A DNA stretch of 58,595 nucleotides from assembly GCA_019746975.1 (NCBI GenBank), contig JAIERK010000058.1:1-58595 (forward strand). The letters are read 5' to 3'. The position numbers were made by a program, and so were the translations under genes. The DNA comes from Candidatus Obscuribacterales bacterium (lineage in GTDB: Bacteria; Cyanobacteriota; Vampirovibrionia; Obscuribacterales; Obscuribacteraceae). The notes below the pieces were generated by a model. The model had not been told where the DNA came from and did not search any database. It was given only the letters and a program-made list of their open reading frames with translations. Position 1 is the stretch's first letter. Each line of letters opens with the position of its first letter. This document shows, in pieces, positions 29,585 through 36,417 of the stretch.

Positions 29585-29712
29585 TTTGGTTCGTTTGCTC
29601 GAAGGAAAATCTGTGGTGGCATGCTCGGTGCCAGCGAGACGCTGGCGGTCCCAGTGCTGCGCATTCTGATTGTTCGTTTGCTCGCGCGGAAATCTGTTGC
29701 GGCACGCTCTAA
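29585..29712 (-). repeat. About 81-bp interspersed repeat, about 1.5 units, minus orientation
   Basis: Read on the minus strand, a unit starts AGCGTGCCGCAACAGATTTC, continues GAGCAAACGAACAATCAGAA, and then carries GCAGCACTGGGACCGCCAGC with a CCAGC/GCTGG hairpin. A second copy of the first half follows, starting AGCATGCCACCACAGATTTT. The two tail copies are 81 bp apart. The same family occurs at 31062-31250 (plus strand) and as a fragment at 46081-46114. It lies in the gap between the helicase gene and the 133-residue membrane protein. Confidence 0.8.
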
Positions 29713-29737
29713 CTGGCATTGAATATGCATTGAACAA

Positions 29738-30139
29738 CTAATGCCAGTTGTCAGAGATCAACATCTCAGTAACGTAGGAAGTGAGATACAAGAACCAGAG
29801 TTCGGTCACTACAATTGGCAGGAAAAAGCGCCAATGCGCCTTGAAGGTCCAAAGTATGTAAAGTCCCAATAGGGCTAGTCCCCATGCAGCGAATTTGAGA
29901 AAAATCTCTTGGTATGCCTTTTTCCTTCCATGCTTTTCGCAGTAGGTTCCCCACACAAGCAGTCCAATTGAAAACAACGAAGGCAAGAGAATGAATAAAT
30001 GAAGCACCCTTAGCGGGTTGGGACGGAACTGCCACGTCAAAAATAGAATGATCCCCATTACCAGGGCGATCGGGTAGTACGTGATGCTCAGGTCTATGAC
30101 CATGCGCACGTTTTTGAAAAAAGTGACTATCAAGGACAC
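29738..30139 (-). CDS. Small four-helix membrane protein
   Basis: A 133-residue hydrophobic protein with about four membrane helices (YYPIALVMGIILFLTWQF, LHLFILLPSLFSIGLLVWG, FAAWGLALLGLYILW and FFLPIVVTELWFLYLTSYV). The GTG start at 30139 is uncertain; ATG at codon 13 is an alternative, and neither has a clear ribosome-binding site. No family recognised. It lies 53 bp downstream of the aquaporin gene on the same strand, so the two probably form an operon. That pair is bracketed by inverted copies of the 81-bp repeat. Confidence 0.65.
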   Translation of the reverse strand: MSLIVTFFKNVRMVIDLSITYYPIALVMGIILFLTWQFRPNPLRVLHLFILLPSLFSIGLLVWGTYCEKHGRKKAYQEIFLKFAAWGLALLGLYILWTFKAHWRFFLPIVVTELWFLYLTSYVTEMLISDNWH

Positions 30140-30192
30140 GTTACACGCAACTTTAAGTCTTCAGCTTAGCAACACCATTCTCAGTGTACACC

Positions 30193-30933
30193 CTAGCCCC
30201 TTGAAGCAGCGACAACCTCTCGTTCAACTCGGCGAGAATCATCAGCAACGCGAATCGAATCCGATTGATGGGGCAGAGACGAACTCTCCTTGCCCACAAG
30301 CCATGAAAATACAACGAATCCAAGAACAGCCCCAATCAATTCGAATGCGATAAAGGCAGGTACGTCGACGGGACGAATGCCTGTAATAGTGGTCGTGAAC
30401 ATCCGTGAAATCGACACAGCCGGATTGGCAAAGCATGTAGATGAGGTAAACATGATGGCGCTCGCCACATAGGCGCTCACAGTCGCACCAACAGAATCGG
30501 GCTTGGTTCTTGAACAACCAACAATCAATCCAACTAGACCGAAGGTTGCCACCATCTCCCCAATCCACTGCCCATAACCGGTACGCGGATCTGTAGAGAT
30601 CGCAAACGCCGGCACTTCGAACATCAAATTAGCAACAACAACACCAGCAATCGCACCGAGGATCTGTGCCACCACATATGGCACCAACAACGACCACTTC
30701 ATCTTGCCTTGAACAACATTGAGTAATGCCACAATCGGATTGAATTGTGCGGATATCGAGCCAAGAGTGTTGATCGAGGCGAGAAGAACTAGTCCGGTTG
30801 CAACCGAAACTCCGAAAACAGTAACCGCTACATTTCCCGCATCAAGCTTGTGCATCAGAGCACCAGAACCAACCACCGTCGCGAGAAGAAATGCGGTTCC
30901 AAAAAATTCGCTTACAAGACACTTAAGCAGCAT
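30193..30933 (-). CDS. Aquaporin / MIP-family channel
   Basis: A 246-residue channel for water, glycerol or metalloid hydroxides. It has six helices with the two half-helices of the family. The second loop is canonical (CFANPAVSISRMFT), while the first reads SAQFNPIVALL, with Asn-Pro kept and the third residue Ile instead of Ala. Other landmarks are SEFFGTAFLLATVVGSGAL and TGLVLLASINTLGSISAQFN. I chose ATG 30933, which follows GGGGA; an upstream GTG at 30969 would add 12 residues. Directly upstream is an 11-bp perfect inverted repeat that looks like an operator. Metalloid-linked aquaporins in ars operons are controlled by ArsR-type repressors, but no ars gene is visible here. Confidence 0.92.
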   Translation of the reverse strand: MLLKCLVSEFFGTAFLLATVVGSGALMHKLDAGNVAVTVFGVSVATGLVLLASINTLGSISAQFNPIVALLNVVQGKMKWSLLVPYVVAQILGAIAGVVVANLMFEVPAFAISTDPRTGYGQWIGEMVATFGLVGLIVGCSRTKPDSVGATVSAYVASAIMFTSSTCFANPAVSISRMFTTTITGIRPVDVPAFIAFELIGAVLGFVVFSWLVGKESSSLPHQSDSIRVADDSRRVEREVVAASRG

Positions 30934-30978
30934 AAATCCAATCCCCGATCGTCCGACAGCCGTTGTCACTTATTTCTG

Positions 30979-31031
30979 ATTACTGATATTGATACTCGAA
31001 AATATTAGCGCCTTTGATAGATATCAGTAAT
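30979..31031 (-). promoter_or_regulatory. Perfect 11-bp inverted repeat upstream of the aquaporin (candidate operator)
   Basis: Arms ATTACTGATAT (30979-30989) and ATATCAGTAAT (31021-31031) are exact inverse complements separated by 31 bp. They sit 46-98 bp upstream of the ATG at 30933. The centre-to-centre distance is 42 bp, four helical turns, which suits two dimers or a looping repressor on the same DNA face. The region is AT-rich with possible -10 sequences between the arms. Confidence 0.55.
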
Positions 31032-31061
31032 TAACTGAATTCTCATATTGTTAAAAGTCGG

Positions 31062-31250
31062 TGCGCAGACGCGTCAGAAAACGCAGCACTGGGACCGCCA
31101 GCATTTTGCTGGCACCGAGCATGCAACAACCGTTTCCCCAGAGGAGATTTCGAGACTCGTAATGCGGAGCGCCAGCGTCCCGCTGGCACCAAGCATGCCG
31201 AAACCGGTGTCTCCCGAATAAACGGAACAATCCAGAACGCTCAGCAGTTG
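31062..31250 (+). repeat. About 81-bp interspersed repeat, about 2.3 units, plus orientation
   Basis: Two heads of the unit, AACGCAGCACTGGGACCGCC at 31079 and AATGCGGAGCGCCAGCGTCC at 31161, are 82 bp apart. Each carries a GCCAGC/GCTGGC hairpin followed by CACC(G/A)AGCATGC. A third, degraded head follows at about 31222 (GGAACAATCCAGAACGCTCA). Orientation is opposite to the copies at 29585-29712, so the two loci form inverted repeats around the aquaporin operon. Confidence 0.8.
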
Positions 31251-31296
31251 AACCAGCCGGCTCCCAGTCCGGATTTGTTTCTACATCGTGCTCAAC

Positions 31297-34200
31297 TTAC
31301 TTACCAGATTTGATCGCGGCAAGTCTCGCTGTTATGTACTTGGAGGCGTCGACTTTGGCCTTGCGCTGGACGAATTCGTCTTTGGCTCTGAATCCGTCTT
31401 CTTGCTCGAGAGCCTTGGAGGTGCCGTTGAATTTGTATACATGCAGATCAAGTTCGGTCTTGTGATCCTCTGGAGTGACTTTGTAGAGGTCGTTCAACTT
31501 CCGCAATTCATCGAACTCGGCACTTGCTGGAATGTCCTTGACGCCGCCTCGAGGTAGCTCCAGGAATACCGCCTGATCCTTGAACTTGTCGGCTGTGCCT
31601 GGCTCCAGACTGGTCATGGTGCAATGCTCATCCGTGCAAATCACGGTAGTACTGTGCACGATCAAGGGCAAGTTGCGTTTTCGAGCGTCCTCGATTGCAG
31701 CCTTAGCTTCTTCAGCGTTTTTCACTTTGAAGTTATTGTTGGCAGCTTCGGTCTTTTCAGCTGGCTTTTCCAGTTTTTCCGGTGCTTTGGGTGTAGCCTC
31801 GGGCTTCACTTCAGGTTTCACCTCGGGTTTCACTTCAGGCTTCACCTCTGGCTTGACTTCAGGCTTCACCTCGGGTTTCACTTCAGGCTTCACCTCGGGT
31901 TTCACTTCAGGCTTCACCTCGGGTTTCACTTCAGGCTTCACCTCGGGCTTCACTTCAGGCTTCACCTCGGGCTTCACTTCAGGCTTCACCTCGGGCTTCA
32001 CTTCAGGCTTCACCTCGGGTTTCGCTTCAGGCTTCACCTCGGGTTTCGCTTCAGGCTTCACCTCGGGTTTCACCTCCGGCTTCACCTCAGGTTTCACCTC
32101 TGTTTTGCTAGCCTTTTTCACTTGTGGATCAAATGGATCCACCAGCAGATCGGCTGGCACTACCATGGGATCTAGTTTGGAAGGTGCCTCTGGTGGTTTT
32201 ACAGGTTTGACTTCAGGTTTCACCTCAGGCTTAACTTCGGGCTTCACCTCGGGCTTCACTTGAGGTTTCTCTTGCGGTTTCTCTGGAGCCTTCGATGCGG
32301 GCATCGCATCGCGACCGGTCTTCACCAGACTACGCAGATAGGACTCGTCACCACCATATCCGTTTCCATCTTTAAGAGGTTTGGATGTATCGTTCGGATT
32401 GTAGACCTTGACGTCCGGGTAGCCCGTTCCATTCGGCAAGAACTTATCTATGTATTCAGCGAGCTCTTTGTTTGTTGACTTCAGCCTTTGGTGCTGCTCC
32501 CAATTTAGCTTCACCACGATGGCCTCAGTCGTTGGAGCATCACCCAATTTCTTGGCCAACTGATCTACAGCAGCGCTAACTGGCGGGCAGTTGCCGCAGA
32601 AGTCGGCACCTTTATAGATAATGACAGGAAGATTGTTGTCCTTCGCGAGCTTGAATGCTTTCTCAACATCGTCGGTATCGAACTTCACTTTGTCGAGCTT
32701 AACCGGTTTGTGCTCAGTCTTCTCGGAAGGCGGCACGTCCTTCCTAGGCTCCAGTCCTGGCTTCTCAGCTGGCTTTGGCGGTGCATCAGGTCGAGGTGGC
32801 TCCGTCGGTTTTGCAGGAGGTTGCACAGATCTGTCCTGTGGTTTGGGAACAGGAGGTTGCACCTGATCTTGAAGTACACCGGAGAGACTGCCAGACTTGG
32901 CGGCTTTGAATCCGCTGTTGGTGTCGCCTGTGTTGATGTCCGACGGATTGAAACGTCCGACAAAACCACTTTTTATGTTGTTTAAGTCACCGTTTGATCC
33001 ACGCAGATTTGATAGAGCCCAGAATTTGTCGGAGGACAAGCCGCGTCTCATCATGGCATCAGCATTACGGTCGTTGATCACGACGACAACAGCGCTGTCA
33101 CCTGCATTCTTAATTGCAGCCTGACCGGCAGCATCAAGCCTGCCATCGGGAGTTGAAACCGCAACGATAGGTAGATTCTTTTCTTTTGCCAACTTAATTG
33201 CATCCAGAGCATTCGATTCATTGAATGACGTGCTTGGCTTATCCGTTGGCTTTGCGCCCTCCGGTTTCACAGGCGGCGGCGCAACCCGGTCACCGCCCGG
33301 CTTCACCATTGGTGGCACGACCTTCGAATCGGCTGGCATAGCGGCACGACCCGATTGAACCAGTTGGCTGAGATAATTCTGATCACCGCCATATCCCCCG
33401 CCAGCGACAGCTTTGCTCATGTCGTTGGGATTGAAGACTGACACGTGTGGGACTATTGATGACTGTGCGAAAACAGCATCTACCTTTTTAGCAAGCGCAG
33501 GATTTGAAGCATGCAACGCGACACGTTCTTCGTGATTGAGCTTCAGTACAATGGCTTGAGGAGTGCCGGAAGATTTCAATCCCTCGGCAAACTTGTCCAC
33601 GGCGCTGGTGACCGGCGGGCACCAACGGGTGCAATAATCCGCGCTTTTCACAACAACCAATGGAAGGTTGTTGTCTTTCGCAGCTTGTACGGCTTTATCA
33701 AATTCACTTGTCGAGAATTTGACCTGTTCTAACTTCGGTTTCGCTTTGTCTCCTTCCGCGGGAACGTCTTTTTTGGCTTCCGGAGTAAGTGGCACATCCT
33801 TCTTCGCATCAGGTTTCGGCGTGTCCGCAGGCTTCGGCGTGTCCGCAGGCTTCGGCGGGCCTACTGACCGGCTACCGTCCGATGGTGTCGGAGGCTGAAC
33901 CTGACCCGCCATCACGTCCACAAGACTTCCAGTTTTGACCGGCTTCATGCTGTACTTGGGATCAGCCGGATTGAAATCATTAGCGTTGAATTTTCCGATA
34001 AATCCAGGTCGAATATTGTTGAGGTCAGATCCAGCACCGGCAAGGTTCGCTAACTGCCAGAACTGGTCAGTATTCATACCGGCATCCAGCATTGGCCCCG
34101 AGCGACTCTGATTGATCACTACGAAAACTGCGTTAGATTCATTAGCCTTCATAGCGGCTTTTGCAGCATCGTCTAACCTGCCGTCAGCCGTTGTGAAACT

Positions 34201-34899
34201 GATGATCGGTTGATTCTTTTCCTTGGCGAGCTTCAGAGCGTCGCTGACATTCGTTTCGTTGAATACTGGATTAGGCGGTCCGGCTGGAACTACCGGCTTG
34301 TCCGCGGGTTTGACTTCGGCTGGTTTGTCCGCGGGCTTGACTTCGGTCGGTTTCGGGGCGACCTCTGGCTTAACGCCCTTCGTACCAGGGAAGAGTTCAT
34401 CTATAGAGAATTTCGGTAAACTGGCGAATGGATTGAACGGATCGTCGAGCTTCAGATCACCAGGCTTATCAGCCTTGGCGGCGGGTTTCCCAGTTTTGTC
34501 AGGCGTGGTAAGTGGGCTTATCTGCGGATCGAATGGGTCGAGAGGAAATCCACTGGGGGTGCTGGCCTTGTCAGCGGGCTTCAAGTCGCCAGGCTTTTTC
34601 TCGCCGGCTTTCTTGAGAAGAGACAGGTTCTCAGTGAAAGGATCGGTAGGGTCAGCAGTCCCAGTCCCACCGGGCTTCAGATCGTTGAAGTTCCGCCGGT
34701 ACGGGTCGAGCGGCATGTCGCCGCCGCCGGGGGCGCCGTCTTTCTTCTCTTCCTTCTTCTCTTCTTTCTTCTCGTCTTTGCCCTCGGTGCCGGGGAGCGG
34801 CTTCTCGGGCAACTTCAAGAGATCTGTCAAAAGCCTGTCTTTTGATGTCCTGTCGGTGAAACTGTTCAAGTCGAATTTGGGGGTGCTGTCCAAAGACAT
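31297..34899 (-). CDS. Giant multi-thioredoxin-domain protein with PEVK-type linkers
   Basis: A 1200-residue protein with no signal peptide. Residues 1-210 are disordered, Pro/Lys/Asp-rich and include an E/K block (KKEEKKEEKK). Then come paired domains. A1 (about 213-325) and A2 (about 558-670) share FNE(T/S)N, LAKEKN and DGRLD(D/A)A but lack redox Cys. B1 (about 390-530) and B2 (about 736-880) share AKDNNLP and have Cys pairs at thioredoxin positions, ADYCTRWCPPV and ADFCGNCPPV. A final domain (about 1055-1200) has VICTDEHCTMTS. The last two domains are separated by two tracts of about 7 and about 25 Lys-Pro-Glu-Val units. B2 looks able to do disulfide exchange; A domains look structural. 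I know no described protein with this layout. It is divergent from the FMN reductase gene. Confidence 0.85.
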   Translation of the reverse strand: MSLDSTPKFDLNSFTDRTSKDRLLTDLLKLPEKPLPGTEGKDEKKEEKKEEKKDGAPGGGDMPLDPYRRNFNDLKPGGTGTADPTDPFTENLSLLKKAGEKKPGDLKPADKASTPSGFPLDPFDPQISPLTTPDKTGKPAAKADKPGDLKLDDPFNPFASLPKFSIDELFPGTKGVKPEVAPKPTEVKPADKPAEVKPADKPVVPAGPPNPVFNETNVSDALKLAKEKNQPIISFTTADGRLDDAAKAAMKANESNAVFVVINQSRSGPMLDAGMNTDQFWQLANLAGAGSDLNNIRPGFIGKFNANDFNPADPKYSMKPVKTGSLVDVMAGQVQPPTPSDGSRSVGPPKPADTPKPADTPKPDAKKDVPLTPEAKKDVPAEGDKAKPKLEQVKFSTSEFDKAVQAAKDNNLPLVVVKSADYCTRWCPPVTSAVDKFAEGLKSSGTPQAIVLKLNHEERVALHASNPALAKKVDAVFAQSSIVPHVSVFNPNDMSKAVAGGGYGGDQNYLSQLVQSGRAAMPADSKVVPPMVKPGGDRVAPPPVKPEGAKPTDKPSTSFNESNALDAIKLAKEKNLPIVAVSTPDGRLDAAGQAAIKNAGDSAVVVVINDRNADAMMRRGLSSDKFWALSNLRGSNGDLNNIKSGFVGRFNPSDINTGDTNSGFKAAKSGSLSGVLQDQVQPPVPKPQDRSVQPPAKPTEPPRPDAPPKPAEKPGLEPRKDVPPSEKTEHKPVKLDKVKFDTDDVEKAFKLAKDNNLPVIIYKGADFCGNCPPVSAAVDQLAKKLGDAPTTEAIVVKLNWEQHQRLKSTNKELAEYIDKFLPNGTGYPDVKVYNPNDTSKPLKDGNGYGGDESYLRSLVKTGRDAMPASKAPEKPQEKPQVKPEVKPEVKPEVKPEVKPVKPPEAPSKLDPMVVPADLLVDPFDPQVKKASKTEVKPEVKPEVKPEVKPEAKPEVKPEAKPEVKPEVKPEVKPEVKPEVKPEVKPEVKPEVKPEVKPEVKPEVKPEVKPEVKPEVKPEVKPEVKPEVKPEVKPEATPKAPEKLEKPAEKTEAANNNFKVKNAEEAKAAIEDARKRNLPLIVHSTTVICTDEHCTMTSLEPGTADKFKDQAVFLELPRGGVKDIPASAEFDELRKLNDLYKVTPEDHKTELDLHVYKFNGTSKALEQEDGFRAKDEFVQRKAKVDASKYITARLAAIKSGK
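31796..32104 (-). repeat. 12/24-bp coding minisatellite (Lys-Pro-Glu-Val)
   Basis: About 25 tandem 12-bp units, each coding KPEV or KPEA, alternate synonymous versions to give a 24-bp higher-order period. A shorter tract lies at about 32197-32275. Near identity between units indicates recent expansion by slippage or unequal exchange, so length is likely to vary between strains and assembly across it may be unreliable. Confidence 0.9.
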
Positions 34900-35126
34900 T
34901 CGGCTACCTCATTCTTTCCGCGCATAGGCAATCTATGGAAAAAGTGTGTAGTTTTTGTAGCCAAGCCATGGGAATTTTCCCAAATCGTTGATGGGACAAT
35001 GGTTTGCGACACGGAACAATTTAACATAAGAAATTGCATTAATAGGTTAGGCCAATCGTGACAAAATAACCAAAGCAAACGCTGAAAGCTGGTACTGTAC
35101 AAAGGTTTTGATATGGAGGAAGAGCA

Positions 35127-35723
35127 GTGTCCGACAAACCTAAGATATTGTGCTTTGCGGGAAGTCTCCGAAAGGACTCTCTAAATAAGAAGTTAGCTCG
35201 ACTTTGCAGAGAACTAGCGCAAGAGGCCGGGGCTGAAGCTACCTTTATTGATCTCAAAGATTTCGACTTGCCAATCTATGACGGCGACTACGAGCAGGCC
35301 AATGGTTTACCCGAGGATGCAAAAAAACTGAAGAAAATACTGAAAGAGCATCAAGGATTTTTGATCGCGTCTCCTGAATACAATAGTGCCATATCTGGTG
35401 CCTTGAAAAACGCAATTGACTGGACATCAAGACCTGAGTCCGGGGAAAAGAGCTTGGAGTGCTTCACTGGAAAAGTGGCGGGACTTTTGGCTGCATCACC
35501 AGGTCAACTAGGGGGTTTGCGCGGGTTGGTCTCGGTGCGCATCATACTGGGCAACATCGGCGTGATTGTAGTACCTGATCAAATTGCGATATCACAGGCT
35601 AACGAAGCATTCGAAAGCGACGGGTCCCTAAAGGACTCGAAAAAGCAGGAGACGGTCAAGCGAATTGTGACACGCGTAATCGAGGTAACAAGAGCGCTGA
35701 TGCCGGCTGGCGTCACAAAATAG
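35127..35723 (+). CDS. NADPH-dependent FMN reductase (flavodoxin-like)
   Basis: A 198-residue flavoprotein of the NADPH-dependent FMN reductase/azoreductase group, cytosolic. The phosphate-binding loop of FMN is CFAGSLRKDSLNKKLARL; the second FMN contact is LIASPEYNSAISGALKNAIDW, with the family P-E-Y-N signature. GTG start with GGAGGAAG five bases upstream. It probably uses NAD(P)H to reduce flavin, quinones or azo compounds. It sits head to head with the multi-thioredoxin gene (227 bp between), so a joint redox role is conceivable but unproven. Confidence 0.93.
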   Translation: MSDKPKILCFAGSLRKDSLNKKLARLCRELAQEAGAEATFIDLKDFDLPIYDGDYEQANGLPEDAKKLKKILKEHQGFLIASPEYNSAISGALKNAIDWTSRPESGEKSLECFTGKVAGLLAASPGQLGGLRGLVSVRIILGNIGVIVVPDQIAISQANEAFESDGSLKDSKKQETVKRIVTRVIEVTRALMPAGVTK

Positions 35724-35772
35724 GCTTATTCGAGATCCTTCGCGGAGACCTGAGATCGGCGAGAATCGAAGA

Positions 35773-36312
35773 CTAGCTCCCGAGAAGCAGTCCTCCAGCT
35801 TTGTATATGTGGACGGGAAACACGGTCTTCGATGCTTTTTCAGGAACATCTATTGGAGCTACGGTAAGGACGATGTCTCCCTTCCCTGGAGTAACCATCG
35901 GCACAGTCAACTCTACTTCGATAAGATCACCATCGCATTGCAGATCGGTCATCTTCGCTTCGAGAGTATCCTTGTCTAATTGAAAGAACGAAGGTTGCTC
36001 TGTCGACATCACGAAGTCTTTGCGCGTCGAGTATACATTCTGCACTTTGGATTTGGAGCCTATAGGCATCGCAACGAGCCCGTTTGAAATAGCGGAGCCG
36101 GAGAGCGTGACAATCACGCCCTTGAACGCACCACCTTTGTTGGTGACTGACCCTGCTATAGCCTCTTCATCCCCAGGTTCAAACGGTTGTTGGTCCTTGG
36201 CCTTGAAGTTGAAGCTGGCTGCTGCGAGCTCGGGAGGTGCGACCTTGGAGCAGGCTGAAAACAAAAGCGCTGTAAGGGTCAGGCAAATCGCGAAGCAACT
36301 GATTCTCGGCAT
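35773..36312 (-). CDS. Putative lipoprotein
   Basis: A 179-residue protein with a lipoprotein signal: basic start MPRISCF, hydrophobic core, and lipobox LLFSAC with Cys about residue 21. The mature part looks beta-rich: GSVTNKGGAFKGVIVTLSGSAI and LIEVELTVPMVTPGKGDIVLTVAPIDVP resemble an Ig-like/FxLYD-type domain found in envelope lipoproteins. ATG 36312 is chosen because it begins the signal peptide; the frame extends 24 codons further upstream without signal-like sequence. Convergent with the FMN reductase gene. Function unknown. Confidence 0.75.
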   Translation of the reverse strand: MPRISCFAICLTLTALLFSACSKVAPPELAAASFNFKAKDQQPFEPGDEEAIAGSVTNKGGAFKGVIVTLSGSAISNGLVAMPIGSKSKVQNVYSTRKDFVMSTEQPSFFQLDKDTLEAKMTDLQCDGDLIEVELTVPMVTPGKGDIVLTVAPIDVPEKASKTVFPVHIYKAGGLLLGS

Positions 36313-36417
36313 GTCTACTTTTCTCTTCGATTGGTTACTCAAAGATTCCAATTTGATTATCCCACCTTCGTGAGTACTCGGCAATACATCACGGCGACAC
36401 CAAATACAGTACCATTC

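Noticed and set aside
31796..32104. CRISPR-like regular repeats
   Set aside because: Repeats are contiguous 12/24-bp coding units with no unique spacers and no cas genes.
31580..32263. Repetitive Phe-Thr-Ser-Gly open frame on the plus strand
   Set aside because: It is the reverse complement of the Lys-Pro-Glu-Val tract and arises only from the repeat composition.
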